Shown here piece after piece: positions 28,981-41,387 of a stretch of 64,000 nucleotides of DNA; the first letter of the stretch is position 1, and each line of letters starts with the position of its first letter. Origin of the DNA: Arthrobacter sp. TPD3018 (GTDB lineage: Bacteria > Pseudomonadota > Alphaproteobacteria > Sphingomonadales > Sphingomonadaceae); assembly GCA_003075315.1 (NCBI GenBank), contig QDFQ01000001.1, positions 248,001 to 312,000 on the forward strand, given 5' to 3'. Both the position numbers and the translations under genes were made by a program. The notes under the pieces are model-generated. The model did not search any database. It was not told the DNA's origin and saw nothing but the letters and a program-made list of their open reading frames with translations.

Positions 28981-30403
28981 GCCAGAGTTCCTATCCGATA
29001 CCGATGATGCCCGGCTGCTAGCCGAGGAGCGCCCCGGCGACAACGCGCTCGCGCTGTCGGTGGGCGAGCTGAGCTTCAAGCTGAAGCGGATGGTGGAGGG
29101 CGAGTTCGGCCACGTCCGGCTGCGCGGCGAGATTTCGGGATACAAGCGCGCCACATCGGGCCACGTCTATCTGGCGTTGAAGGACGATGCCGCGGTGATC
29201 GACGGCGTGATGTGGAAGGGGCAGGTGAACGCGCTTGCCTTTGCGCCGCAGGACGGGATCGAGGTGATCGCGACCGGCAAGCTGACCACCTATCCCGGCC
29301 GATCGAAATATCAGATCGTCATCGAACGGATGGAGCTGGCCGGCGCCGGTGCGCTGATGGCGCTGTTCGAGAAACTGAAGGCGAAGCTAGCGGGCGAGGG
29401 CCTGTTCGATCGCGAGCGCAAGGTGCGGCTGCCGTATCTGCCGCGGACGATCGGGGTGGTGACGTCGCCGACCGGCGCGGTGATCCGCGATATCCTGCAC
29501 CGGCTCGAGGATCGCTGTCCGAGCCATGTCATCGTCTGGCCGGTGAAGGTGCAGGGGCAGGGCGCGGCGGAAGAGGTGGCGGCGGCGGTGCGCGGGTTCG
29601 ATGCGATCCCGGCGGACGGGCCGGTGCCGCGGCCCGATCTCGTCATCGTCGCGCGCGGTGGCGGGTCGATCGAGGATCTGTGGGCGTTCAACGAAGAGGT
29701 GGTGGTGCGCGCGGTCGCCGACTGCACGATCCCGATCATCTCGGCGGTGGGGCATGAGACCGACACGACCCTGTGCGATTTCGCCGCCGATCTGCGTGCG
29801 CCGACGCCGACGGCGGCCGCCGAGCTGGCGGTGCCCGTGCTCGCCGACCTTCGCTACACGATCCAGAGCCACGGCAGCCGGACGCAGCGGTGCGCCAACC
29901 GCTATGTCGAGCGCGGGCGCGAGCGGCTGACCGCGCTCGCCCGGCTGCTGCCGAAGCGCGAGGCGCTGCTCGGGCCGCAGCGGCAGCGCGCCGACGAGGC
30001 CGGGCAGCGGCTGGACCGGGGGCTTGAGCGGCGGGTGACGCTGGCGCGCGGTAGCCTCGATCGATCGGCGGGGGCGCTACGGCCGGCGGTGCTGGAGCGA
30101 CAGGTGGAACGCGGCCGCGAGCGGCTGGCGGCGACGTGGCGGCTGGTGCAGTCGCTCAACCCCGATGCGGTGCTCGACCGCGGCTATGCGCGGGTGACGG
30201 CGCGCGACGGCACGACGCTGTCCTCGGCGGCGGCGGTGCGCGACGCGGGCGCGGTGACGCTGCGCTTCCGCGACGACAGCGTCGATGCGGTGGTGGGCGA
30301 CGTTGCGCCGGAGCCGGCGCCTGCCCCGGTGGCGGCCAAGGTTGAGCGCAAGGCGGCGCGCGCCTATGTCGCCCCTAAACCCGACCAGCCGACGCTTTTG
30401 TAA
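28979..30403 (+). CDS. xseA: Exodeoxyribonuclease VII large subunit
   Basis: 474 residues. With XseB it degrades single-stranded DNA. The N-terminal OB-fold ([40 protein letters not shown]) is followed by the catalytic domain ([73 protein letters not shown]), a long Arg-rich coiled coil and the family segment [15 protein letters not shown]. Divergent from purD with no intervening bases. Followed by the DUF2093 gene. Confidence 0.96.
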   Translation: MPEFLSDTDDARLLAEERPGDNALALSVGELSFKLKRMVEGEFGHVRLRGEISGYKRATSGHVYLALKDDAAVIDGVMWKGQVNALAFAPQDGIEVIATGKLTTYPGRSKYQIVIERMELAGAGALMALFEKLKAKLAGEGLFDRERKVRLPYLPRTIGVVTSPTGAVIRDILHRLEDRCPSHVIVWPVKVQGQGAAEEVAAAVRGFDAIPADGPVPRPDLVIVARGGGSIEDLWAFNEEVVVRAVADCTIPIISAVGHETDTTLCDFAADLRAPTPTAAAELAVPVLADLRYTIQSHGSRTQRCANRYVERGRERLTALARLLPKREALLGPQRQRADEAGQRLDRGLERRVTLARGSLDRSAGALRPAVLERQVERGRERLAATWRLVQSLNPDAVLDRGYARVTARDGTTLSSAAAVRDAGAVTLRFRDDSVDAVVGDVAPEPAPAPVAAKVERKAARAYVAPKPDQPTLL

Positions 30404-30459
30404 CACTTGGGCTGTGACATCCGCGCCCTGAGATTCGGGCTCTGACAGGAACACAAGAC

Positions 30460-30660
30460 ATGCTCGTTTCCAATTCCGACCGGCCCGCGCGGCTGCACTA
30501 TATGGCCAATGGCTTTCGCGTGCTGTCGCCCGGCGACCATGTGACCTGCGCGGTGACCGGCGCGCGCGTGCCGATCGACCTGCTGCGCTATTGGAGCGTC
30601 GCCAGGCAGGAAGCCTATGCGACCGCGGCGATCGCGAGCGAGGCGATGCGCCCGCAATGA
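30460..30660 (+). CDS. DUF2093-domain protein
   Basis: 66 residues. The block ARLHYMANGFRVLSPGDHVT followed by CAVTGARVPIDLLRYWSVAR is the complete DUF2093 signature, a small zinc-ribbon-like alphaproteobacterial family of unknown function. Ends with a 4-base overlap (ATGA) into the M23 peptidase gene. Confidence 0.9.
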   Translation: MLVSNSDRPARLHYMANGFRVLSPGDHVTCAVTGARVPIDLLRYWSVARQEAYATAAIASEAMRPQ

Positions 30661-31499
30661 GGCGTTGGCTGGCGGTGGCACTGGCGGTGTCGGGCGCGAC
30701 GGGCGTTGCGCTGGCCCAGACCCCGCCCGCGACGTCTGCCGCATTCCGCTGGAATGGCGTGCCGACGCAAGGGGGCCTGATCGCCGGTCAGGCGCCCGTC
30801 GGCACCATATCGGTTACGCTCGATGGCAAGCCGCTGACGGTGGCGCCGGATGGGCGGGTCATCGTCGGCTTTGACCGGGACGCGGGCCCTTCCGCGACGC
30901 TCGACGCGACGCTGGCTGATGGACGCCACGTCGTGCAGTTGCTCGCTGTCGCGCCGCGCGCGTGGCGGATCGAGCGGCTCAATACCCTTCCACGCTTTCC
31001 GGCGCCCGATCCGGTGATGGCGCAGCTGCGCCCGCCCGAACTCGCTCAGATCGCCGCGGCACGCGCGATCGAGACCGACGCGCAGGGATGGCGGCAGCGC
31101 TTCGTCTGGCCGGCGATCGGCCGCATTTCAGGCTGGTTCGGGTCGCAGCGCGTCTATCGCGGCGAGCCGGGCGCCTATCATTCGGGTACCGACGTCGCGC
31201 TCCCAGTCGGCGCGCCCGTCGTCGCGCCGGCTGACGGCGTCGTGATCCTGGCCGCAGACCATCCCTTCACGCTGGAGGGCAATCTGCTGATGATCGACCA
31301 TGGCATGGGGCTGAACAGCGCGTTCCTGCATCTGTCGCGCATCAGTGTAGCGGTGGGCGATCACGTCCGGCAGGGACAGGTGATCGGCGCGGTCGGCAAG
31401 ACCGGGCGCGCGACCGGTCCCCACCTCCACTGGAGCCTGCGCTGGCGCGATGCGCGCCTCGACCCGATGCTCGTCGCGGGGGCGATGCCGGCAAAGTAA
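30657..31499 (+). CDS. M23-family metallopeptidase (LytM domain), exported
   Basis: 280 residues with signal peptide (LAVALAVSGATGVALAQT). The C-terminal LytM domain has zinc ligands in YHSGTDVALPVGAPV and GPHLHWSLRW, with the typical ADGVVILAADHPFTLEGNLL and GDHVRQGQVIGAVGKTGRAT. It likely cleaves peptidoglycan cross-bridges in the periplasm, or acts as a regulator of such enzymes. Coupled to the DUF2093 gene. Confidence 0.92.
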   Translation: MRRWLAVALAVSGATGVALAQTPPATSAAFRWNGVPTQGGLIAGQAPVGTISVTLDGKPLTVAPDGRVIVGFDRDAGPSATLDATLADGRHVVQLLAVAPRAWRIERLNTLPRFPAPDPVMAQLRPPELAQIAAARAIETDAQGWRQRFVWPAIGRISGWFGSQRVYRGEPGAYHSGTDVALPVGAPVVAPADGVVILAADHPFTLEGNLLMIDHGMGLNSAFLHLSRISVAVGDHVRQGQVIGAVGKTGRATGPHLHWSLRWRDARLDPMLVAGAMPAK

Positions 31500-32054
31500 G
31501 CCGGCTTTTTCACGATCGGACGATGGCGCGCGCTCGCAGGGCGCGCGACAGCGGAGCCGCGTGACGCACAGGCAGGGCATAGTAGGTGTCCTATCCTTTT
31601 CGACTAGGACATGGCGGGGAGTGGTGGTCAGTCGGCGGCCAAACCAGGCCATTAGGTCAGCATGCGGACAATTGGTCCCAAGGGGCAGGCGCAGGCTGGG
31701 TGGGCCGGACGATGTGGGTGTTTCGCCACACCTCGCGCCATAAACCTATGATAAAAAGCCGTTTCGGAACAAATTGCCCGGTCATTGAACCATGATGCCT
31801 GTCAGTGCGTTCTGCCCGAGACCGGGCAGGATTCTCGCTTCGATCCGCCTTGCAGGGCAGTCATTGTGTCATTTCGGCGACACCAGCGCGCAAAGATGGA
31901 GCGCGGATGAATGACGGCTTTACACCCCAAATACGTGAACGCATTCCTGTCCCATGTCCTTTGGAAGCCGAATGCGGCTTGAGGGGGCTTGGCCATGCCT
32001 GGAACCGGCACCGTCACAACGGGCCGACACATCCGGGTCAAGCGAGGGAAGACG
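31500..32054. other. Intergenic leader region upstream of TonB receptor 2
   Basis: 555 bases, no credible gene. Contents: an inverted repeat TGTCCTA/TAGGACA at 31587-31611; a 7-bp hairpin CTGCCCG-AGAC-CGGGCAG at 31812-31829; and the element AAAT-N10-ATTCCTGTCCCATGTC ending at 31958, which recurs in front of TonB receptor 3. The receptor promoter and a ~100-base leader probably lie at 31900-32054. Confidence 0.5.
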
Positions 32055-35000
32055 ATGACCACGATGTACCGCTTTACGCGAAAGGCGGCCCTGCTCGCCG
32101 CCGCGACGCCGTTCGTGCTGCTGTCCGCCGGCGTCGCCGCGGCGCAGACCACTCCGGCTCCGCAGCCGACCACCGATTCGTCGGATCAGACCGCTGCCGC
32201 TGCACCGCAGACACCGGAACAGCCGCAGGAACAGTCGACCGGCAACGACATCGTCGTCACCGGCTCGATCATCCGCGGCGCCGATGCCGGCCCGTCGCCG
32301 GTCAGCACGATCACGACCGAGAACCTCGACGTGCGCGGCATCAACACCGTGCAGGCGGGCATCCAGGCGCTGTCGTCGAACAATGGCCCGGCGCTGACCA
32401 ATTCGTTCACCGCCAACGGCGCGTTCGCTTCGGGCGCATCGTCGGTGTCGCTGCGCGGCCTGTCGACCAACTCGACGCTGGTGCTGTTCGACGGCCTGCG
32501 CGCCGCTTACTATCCGCTGTCGGATGACGGTTCGCGCAACTTCGTCGACCTCAACACCATCCCGGACGACATCGTCGAGCGCGTCGACGTGCTGCGCGAC
32601 GGCGCCTCGTCCAGCTATGGCGCGGACGCGATCGCGGGCGTGGTCAACATCATCACCAAGCGCTCGTTCCAGGGCATCGCCGGCCGCGTCGAAGCGGGCA
32701 TCGCGGAGCGTGGCTATAACGCCAACCAGCGTCTGTCGCTGACCGCCGGCACCGGCGATCTCGATGAGAAGGGCTATAACGCCTATATCAGCGGCTTCTA
32801 TTACCGCAGCGAAGGCGTGAAGGCGTCGTCGCTGCCGGCGCCGTACAATTCGAGCGACGAGCGCAGCCTGTGCAGCAACCGCACCGGCACCACGGTTTGC
32901 GGCCCGAACAACATCGCCAACAGCGTCGGCCCGAACGGCACGCTGCCCGGCTTCTCGATCGGCACCGGCAACTTCTACGTCCGTCCGGCCGACGCGACCA
33001 ACACGACCGCGCTGGGCCGTTACCAGTTCCTGAACCCGGCGCTGGGCTGCGTCGTCGGCACGCCGTACAACCTGACCGCGACCGACCTCGCCAACAACCC
33101 GACCGCACCGGGCACCGTCTGCCAGGTCGACACCCAGAACCTGTACGGCAACGTGACCCCGGACATCGAGCGCTTCGGCGGTTCGGCGAAGTTCACCGCC
33201 AAGGTCGGCGACACGTCGGAAGCCTATTTCCAGGTCAACTTCCAGCAGTCGACGTCGAGCTACACGGGCGTTCCGGCGACGATCCGCGCCAACGCACCGG
33301 CGGGCATCCTCTTCCCGCAATATTCGACCTCGCAGGGCCCGACGCCGTCGATCGATCCGCGTTCGGCGATCCTGGCGCTGCCGGTCTACATCTGCCCGCG
33401 CGGCACGACCGCGGCCTGCACCGCGGCGAACGGCACGCTCAACCCGAACAACCCGTTCGCGGGGCTGGGCCAGGTGGCGCGCATCGTCGGCACGCTCGCC
33501 AACGAGCGTGAGTTCAACGAGACCCGCAGTCGCGTTTATCGCGCCGCGATGGGCATCAACGGCACCGTATTCGGCGACGTCGACTATCGCGTCGATGCTA
33601 CCGCGATGCACACCGACCTGCGTCGTCGCACCGACGGCTACGTCTACATCCAGCACCTGCTCGATGTGATCAACGACGGCAGCTACAACTTCATCAACCC
33701 TGGCCAGAACAGCCAGGCGGTGCGCGACTATCTGACGCCGCAGTTCATCAACAACAGCTCGTCGGATCTGTACCAGGCGCAGTTCACCCTGGGTAAGGCG
33801 CTGATGGCGCTGCCGGGCGGCGACCTGCGCGTGGCGCTCGGTGGCTCGATCTTCTACGAAGCGGTCGACGCCCCCAGCGGCAACCCGGACACCAACGGCC
33901 CGACGCAGCGCTACTTCCGCCTGAACGCCTTCGGCACCAGCGGTAACCGCACCGTCACCTCGGCGTTCGGCGAAATCAACGCGCCGATCCTCGACCAGCT
34001 GACGCTGAACGCCTCGGGCCGCTACGACCATTATTCGACCGGTCAGAGCGCCTTCTCGCCGAAGTTCGGCGCGATTTTCAATCCGATCCGTCAGGTCACC
34101 GTGCGCGGCACCTATTCGCGCGGCTTCCGCATCCCCTCGTTCGGCGAGGCGAATGCCCTGCCGACGACGGGTTACGTGACGCAGCAGCTGTCGAGCATCC
34201 CAGCCGCGTTCCTGGCGCAGTACACCAACCGCGGTTCGACCACGCCGTGTTCGGTCGCGGCACCGACCGCCTGCTCGTCGTACATCACGGCCTATTCGAT
34301 CGGTCAGACCACGCTGGCGTCGCCGAACCTGCAGCCTGAAAAGTCGCGCAGCTTCACCGCCGGCATCAAGTTCGAACCGATCCGCAGCCTGTCGTTCACG
34401 GTCGATTACTACAACATCCGCAAGACCGGCGCGATCACCACGCCAGATCTGTCGCCGGCGATTGCCGCTTACTATGCGGGCAATGCGATCCCCGCGGGCT
34501 TCGAGGTCATCCCCGACGCGGTCGACGTCAACAATCCGACAGCCAAGCCCAAGATCGCGTTCGTCCGTTCGCAGCTGATCAACGCGCAGACGATCAAGTC
34601 GGAAGGCATCGATTTCGGCGCCAACGGCTTCGTCAACTTCGGCGGCGTGAAGTGGACCACGGCGCTGAACGCCAGCCTCATCCTGGAGCTGAGCACCACC
34701 GTCGACGGCGTGCGCCAGACCTATGTCGACACGCTCGGCAACTTCAACCTGACGGCCGGTTCGGGCACGTTCGAGTGGAAGGGCAACTGGGCCAACACGT
34801 TCGACTTCGGCGATTTCGCGCTGACCGGCACCGTCAACTACACGTCGGGCTACGACCTGTCGGCGATGGACCAGGGCGATGCGTACAAGGACTGCGGTCA
34901 GGCACCGGCCTATTCGGGATGCCGCGTGAAGAGCTACATCACGGCGGATGCGAACGCGACGTTCCGCGTGAACGACAAGTTCTCGTTCTACGTGAACGTT

Positions 35001-35129
35001 CTGAACGTCTTCAATCGCCTGCCTCCGATCGATCCGGTCACCTACGGTGCGTATCTGTACAACGCCGTCCAGGGCGGCGACGGCATCTTCGGCCGTCAGT
35101 ATCGCGCGGGCGTGAAGTTCGGTTTCTAA
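32055..35129 (+). CDS. TonB-dependent receptor 2
   Basis: 1024 residues from the ATG at 32055 (GAGGGAAG upstream). Signal peptide: MTTMYRFTRKAALLAAATPF, then hydrophobic to AAAQ. Pro/Gln/Thr-rich linker, DIVVTGSIIRGADAG, plug (VQAGIQALSSNNGPALTNSF, STLVLFDGLRAAYYPLSDDG, VDVLRDGASSSYGADAIAGV), and the barrel ending YRAGVKFGF. The signal, plug wording (DGLRxxxxPLxDDGxRNFVD) and barrel motif GTYSRGFRIPSF are shared with receptor 3, so the two are tandem duplicates. Substrate unknown. Confidence 0.93.
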   Translation: MTTMYRFTRKAALLAAATPFVLLSAGVAAAQTTPAPQPTTDSSDQTAAAAPQTPEQPQEQSTGNDIVVTGSIIRGADAGPSPVSTITTENLDVRGINTVQAGIQALSSNNGPALTNSFTANGAFASGASSVSLRGLSTNSTLVLFDGLRAAYYPLSDDGSRNFVDLNTIPDDIVERVDVLRDGASSSYGADAIAGVVNIITKRSFQGIAGRVEAGIAERGYNANQRLSLTAGTGDLDEKGYNAYISGFYYRSEGVKASSLPAPYNSSDERSLCSNRTGTTVCGPNNIANSVGPNGTLPGFSIGTGNFYVRPADATNTTALGRYQFLNPALGCVVGTPYNLTATDLANNPTAPGTVCQVDTQNLYGNVTPDIERFGGSAKFTAKVGDTSEAYFQVNFQQSTSSYTGVPATIRANAPAGILFPQYSTSQGPTPSIDPRSAILALPVYICPRGTTAACTAANGTLNPNNPFAGLGQVARIVGTLANEREFNETRSRVYRAAMGINGTVFGDVDYRVDATAMHTDLRRRTDGYVYIQHLLDVINDGSYNFINPGQNSQAVRDYLTPQFINNSSSDLYQAQFTLGKALMALPGGDLRVALGGSIFYEAVDAPSGNPDTNGPTQRYFRLNAFGTSGNRTVTSAFGEINAPILDQLTLNASGRYDHYSTGQSAFSPKFGAIFNPIRQVTVRGTYSRGFRIPSFGEANALPTTGYVTQQLSSIPAAFLAQYTNRGSTTPCSVAAPTACSSYITAYSIGQTTLASPNLQPEKSRSFTAGIKFEPIRSLSFTVDYYNIRKTGAITTPDLSPAIAAYYAGNAIPAGFEVIPDAVDVNNPTAKPKIAFVRSQLINAQTIKSEGIDFGANGFVNFGGVKWTTALNASLILELSTTVDGVRQTYVDTLGNFNLTAGSGTFEWKGNWANTFDFGDFALTGTVNYTSGYDLSAMDQGDAYKDCGQAPAYSGCRVKSYITADANATFRVNDKFSFYVNVLNVFNRLPPIDPVTYGAYLYNAVQGGDGIFGRQYRAGVKFGF

Positions 35130-35173
35130 ACGCGAATGTTCCGCCCCCGGCGAAGGGGCGGCGACTCAAGGAC

Positions 35174-35203
35174 GGGGCGGCTCTGCGGAGCCGCCCCTTT
35201 TTT
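35174..35203 (+). terminator. Terminator after TonB receptor 2
   Basis: GGGGCGGCTC-TGCG-GAGCCGCCCC, a perfect 10-bp stem with a 4-base loop, followed by six T residues. Confidence 0.93.
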
Positions 35204-35494
35204 GTGTGCTTTGAAGCGGCAGCACTGCTGTACAAAAAAGAAGCGGGCGCCTTCCTGCCGCTGCAAAAAGCGGCACCCGTCCGGTTGGATAGGAGAAACG
35301 GGGCCGCAAACGTGGCATTTTTGCTACAGGCTCGGCTAAACGCATCTCAGTCCGGATCGGTCTGTTTACAGCTGAAATGTGTCGGATCATTTCTGTCCCA
35401 TGTCGTTCCTGCGTCGCTTGGCGGCGAAGGGAGGGCGCAGCAGCCTTTGTCCAGCGATCTTAGGGGGAGCGGGCTGGGGCAAGCAAAAGGGACC
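35204..35494. other. Leader region of TonB receptor 3 with shared motif
   Basis: 290 bases between the receptor 2 terminator and the receptor 3 ATG. AAAT-N10-ATTTCTGTCCCATGTC at 35375-35404 matches the element before receptor 2 (one mismatch in the 16-base core, same N10 spacing), at a similar distance to the start codon (91 versus 97 bases). A CCTGCCGCTGCAAAAAGCGGCA hairpin lies near 35253-35274. Confidence 0.5.
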
Positions 35495-38400
35495 ATGATG
35501 ACAGCTTTCACCCGTTCGACGCGCAAGGCCGCGCTGCTTGCAGCCGTGACGCCGTTCGCGCTTTTGTACGCCGGCACGGCTTCGGCTCAGGCCACGACGG
35601 ATACGACGACGGCCGCGGATGCGACCGCTGCGGCAGCGCAGACTTCGCAGGATACGCCGGCGAGCGGCGCCGACATCATCGTTACCGGATCGATCGTCCG
35701 TAATCCGGCTGCGGCAACGGCCTCGCCGGTCATCTCTGTGTCGGCGCAGGACCTGCAGAATCGCGGCGTCACGACGGTCGCCGACGCGTTGCAGCTGCTG
35801 ACCGCCAACAATGCCGGTACCGTGCCGCCGAGCTGGTCGTCGTTCGGCTTTGCGACGGGTGCCAGCTCGCCGTCGCTGCGCGGTTTGAACAATGCCTATA
35901 CGCTGACCCTGTTCGACGGCCTGCGCACCGCACCATTCCCGCTCGCCGACGACGGTTATCGCAACTTCGTCGACATCAATACGATTCCGGGCTCGGTGGT
36001 CGATCGCATCGATACGCTGCTCGACGGCGCGTCGGCGACCTACGGTTCGGACGCGATCGCGGGCGTCGTCAACGTCATCATCAAGCGGCAAGTCACTGGC
36101 GTGCATCTCAACGCCTCGGCCGGTATCTCGCAGCGCGGCGATAACGGCGAGCAGCGGATCAGCGGCACGGCGGGCTATGGCGATCTCGATAGCCAGGGCT
36201 TCAACGTCTACGTCAATGGCGAGTACCAGAAGAGCGACCCGCTGTTCCTGCGCAACCGCGGCTACCCTTTCAATACCGCCGACCAGAGCCGCATCTGCGG
36301 CACCACGGCGCAGGGCTGTCTGACCAACGGCATCCGGAATGGTATCCAGTACGATGGTACCTATAACGGCTTCCAATCGACTCGTGTGCCCTTCGTCCGT
36401 CCGTACGATCCGACCACGGGTGCCTCGCTTGGTGGCTATCAGCTGCTGAACCCGGCACTCGGCTGCCAAGGCTTGCAGGCGCATACGATCACCGCGGCGG
36501 AACGCGCTGCGTCGGCTGCCGCTGACAATCCTATTGCTGGTTCGACCCCGGCCACGGTCTGCCAGGAAGATCTGGTCAACGAATATCGCGCGTACAATTC
36601 GAATATCGAGCGCAAGGGTGCGACGATCCGGGCGACGGGTCGCCTCGGCGCGGACACCGAAGTCTACGCGATGTTCAACTATTACAACACAACGACCAGC
36701 GATAACAATTCCGGTCCGCAGGGCTTTACGGGTCAGACGGCTGCTGGCGGCCTTCAGGCGACCGTCAGCAGCATCCTGCTGCCGGCCTATGTCTGCGCCG
36801 GCGGCGTTGGATCGATCGGCACAGTCGGCGGCCTGACCAATGCAATCGTCGCCAATGGCTGCACCGCAGCCAACGGCACGCTGAACCCGAACAACCCGTT
36901 CGCGGCTCAGGGGCAGCTCGCGCGCCTCGTCGCATTGCCCCAGACGACGCGGAACACCTCGACCAACACCAAGACGTATCGCTTCTCGGCGGGCATCAAT
37001 GGTGTGTTCGGCGATGGTTTCAATTACAACGTGGCAGCCACGGCCTCGAAGGTCACCCTTCAGACGATCAACAACGGCTACATTTATCTTCAAGGCCTGT
37101 TGAACGCTATCGCGCAAGGTACGTATAACTTCGTCGACCAAACGCAGAATACGGCGGCGCAGACGGCGCAGGTGTTCCCGGAGAACCGTAACACCTCGTT
37201 CTCGAAGCTGGGTCAGGTCCAGGCATCGGTGAACAAGGACCTGTTCACGCTGCCGGGCGGTCGCTTCAACGTCGCCGTCATCGGCGGGTATCGGCATGAA
37301 GAGATCAACAATCCGAGTGCGAACCCGGCCAACAACGTCAATCCGAACGCCCGCTATTTCGGCATCAATGCGGTGGGTGTGTCGGGCAAACGCGACGTCT
37401 GGTCGGCTGGTTACGAAATCACCGCACCGATCCTCGATTCGCTGAAGGTCAAGGCCGAAGGATCGTACGATCATTATTCGACCGGCCAGAGCCGCTTCTC
37501 GCCGAAGTTCGAGGCGGAATTCCGGCCGATCGAACAGATCAAGCTGCGCGGCACCTATTCGCGCGGGTTCCGTATCCCGAGCTTCAGCGAGTCGTTCGCG
37601 CTGCCGACCACCGGCTATGTCAACGCGACGATCAACTGCGCGTCGGCCACCTACGCCGCGTTCTGCGCGGCGCATAAGAGCAACCCGTCCTACTATCAGG
37701 GCGGCTATTCCTATGGCCTGACGTCAAGCGGCAATGCGAACCTGAAGCCCGAAACGACCGAAGGCTTCACCGGCGGTGTCGTGCTGACGCCGGTGCGCAA
37801 CGTCACCTTCACGGTCGATTATTATCAGACCAAGATCAACAACGTGATCATCGCGGCGCAGGTCAGCGCGGATCAGATCACGCAATACTACACCAACAAC
37901 GGCCAAGTGACGGCGCCGGGTATCACGCTGACGCCGGGCGTTGCCGACCAACAGAATCCGAACGCGCTGCCGCTGCTCGGCTTCGCAAGCGGGTCGTACA
38001 AGAATGCCGATACCTATCTTGTTCGCGGCATTGACTTCTCGGCGAGCGTAAACTTCCCGATCACCGCGGACGTCAAGTGGATCTCCACTGCGAATGCGTC
38101 GCACCTACTGCGCCTGCAGCAGACGCTAGAGGACGGTACGGTACAGCGTTATGATGGGACACTCGGCCCCTGTAACATCTCGTCTTGCTCGGGTGCGCCG
38201 AAATGGCGTGCGTCGTGGCAGAACACGTTGGACTTCAATGGCCGCGGCAACGTCAGCCTGACGTCCTATTACACCAGCAGCTATTCGTCTGTCGCAACGG
38301 ACTCGCTCGGCATCTATGGTGATTGTGCAGGTAGCGCCGCAACGGGGCAGCTGGTCAGCTACAACAACGGCGATCCGGTGCAGTGCCGGTCGAAGTCGGT

Positions 38401-38596
38401 GTTCTATATGGATGGCCATGCCGAGATTAAGGTGCAGGACAAGTTCACCTTCTATCTCGACGTAAAGAACCTGCTCGACAGGAAGCCGTCGTACGATCCG
38501 AATGCGGCATACGGCCTGTATCAGTTCAACCCGGCGTGGGGCGACAGCCTGTTCATCGGGCGCTACTTCCGCTTCGGCGCTAAGGTCGATTTCTAA
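35495..38596 (+). CDS. TonB-dependent receptor 3
   Basis: 1033 residues from the ATG at 35495 (adjacent ATG at 35498 possible). Signal FTRSTRKAALLAAVTPFALL to ASAQ, then Thr/Ala-rich linker, DIIVTGSIVRNPAA, plug (TTVADALQLLTANNAGTVPP, YTLTLFDGLRTAPFPLADDG, IDTLLDGASATYGSDAIAGV), and the barrel ending YFRFGAKVDF. Paralogue of receptor 2, more diverged in the extracellular loops. The upstream frame is open far back into receptor 2 by chance; the signal peptide fixes the start. Confidence 0.93.
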   Translation: MMTAFTRSTRKAALLAAVTPFALLYAGTASAQATTDTTTAADATAAAAQTSQDTPASGADIIVTGSIVRNPAAATASPVISVSAQDLQNRGVTTVADALQLLTANNAGTVPPSWSSFGFATGASSPSLRGLNNAYTLTLFDGLRTAPFPLADDGYRNFVDINTIPGSVVDRIDTLLDGASATYGSDAIAGVVNVIIKRQVTGVHLNASAGISQRGDNGEQRISGTAGYGDLDSQGFNVYVNGEYQKSDPLFLRNRGYPFNTADQSRICGTTAQGCLTNGIRNGIQYDGTYNGFQSTRVPFVRPYDPTTGASLGGYQLLNPALGCQGLQAHTITAAERAASAAADNPIAGSTPATVCQEDLVNEYRAYNSNIERKGATIRATGRLGADTEVYAMFNYYNTTTSDNNSGPQGFTGQTAAGGLQATVSSILLPAYVCAGGVGSIGTVGGLTNAIVANGCTAANGTLNPNNPFAAQGQLARLVALPQTTRNTSTNTKTYRFSAGINGVFGDGFNYNVAATASKVTLQTINNGYIYLQGLLNAIAQGTYNFVDQTQNTAAQTAQVFPENRNTSFSKLGQVQASVNKDLFTLPGGRFNVAVIGGYRHEEINNPSANPANNVNPNARYFGINAVGVSGKRDVWSAGYEITAPILDSLKVKAEGSYDHYSTGQSRFSPKFEAEFRPIEQIKLRGTYSRGFRIPSFSESFALPTTGYVNATINCASATYAAFCAAHKSNPSYYQGGYSYGLTSSGNANLKPETTEGFTGGVVLTPVRNVTFTVDYYQTKINNVIIAAQVSADQITQYYTNNGQVTAPGITLTPGVADQQNPNALPLLGFASGSYKNADTYLVRGIDFSASVNFPITADVKWISTANASHLLRLQQTLEDGTVQRYDGTLGPCNISSCSGAPKWRASWQNTLDFNGRGNVSLTSYYTSSYSSVATDSLGIYGDCAGSAATGQLVSYNNGDPVQCRSKSVFYMDGHAEIKVQDKFTFYLDVKNLLDRKPSYDPNAAYGLYQFNPAWGDSLFIGRYFRFGAKVDF

Positions 38597-38610
38597 ACCG
38601 ACCGCTAGAC

Positions 38611-38650
38611 AAAAAATGGGGCGGCTTCCGCGAGGAGGCCGCCCCTTTTT
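38611..38650. terminator. Bidirectional terminator between TonB receptor 3 and clpB
   Basis: GGGGCGGCTTCC (38618-38629) pairs with GGAGGCCGCCCC (38634-38645) with one wobble. T-run TTTTT on the plus side and AAAAAA at 38611-38616 on the other, so it can stop both convergent genes. Confidence 0.9.
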
Positions 38651-38652
38651 GT

Positions 38653-41232
<2,580 letters not shown>

Positions 41233-41264
41233 CACTTACCCCTTCCTAACTGGGCAGGAATGTA

Positions 41265-41284
41265 GTGTTGCCTTTGTGCAACAC
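41265..41284. promoter_or_regulatory. Inverted repeat between clpB and M16 peptidase gene
   Basis: GTGTTGC and GCAACAC flank CTTTGT: perfect 7-bp arms, 33 bases from the clpB start. It could be an operator, or overlap the clpB promoter. The half-site TGCAACA also occurs in the palindrome upstream of rsh (53493-53525). Confidence 0.45.
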
Positions 41285-41387
41285 AATAGTCGTCGATGGT
41301 TTCATCCGACACCGCTTGCCAGTTGTCGGGGCGCGGCTATGCTCGTCGCCGTTCACGTCCATTACGGGACGCTCTCGGGGGGATTGC

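Noticed and set aside
31586..31795. Short plus-strand ORF in the receptor 2 leader
   Set aside because: No ribosome site, no family-like composition, overlaps an inverted repeat; treated as noncoding.
34652..35494. Upstream extension of the TonB receptor 3 reading frame into receptor 2
   Set aside because: It runs through a strong terminator and has no family similarity; the signal peptide starts at 35495.
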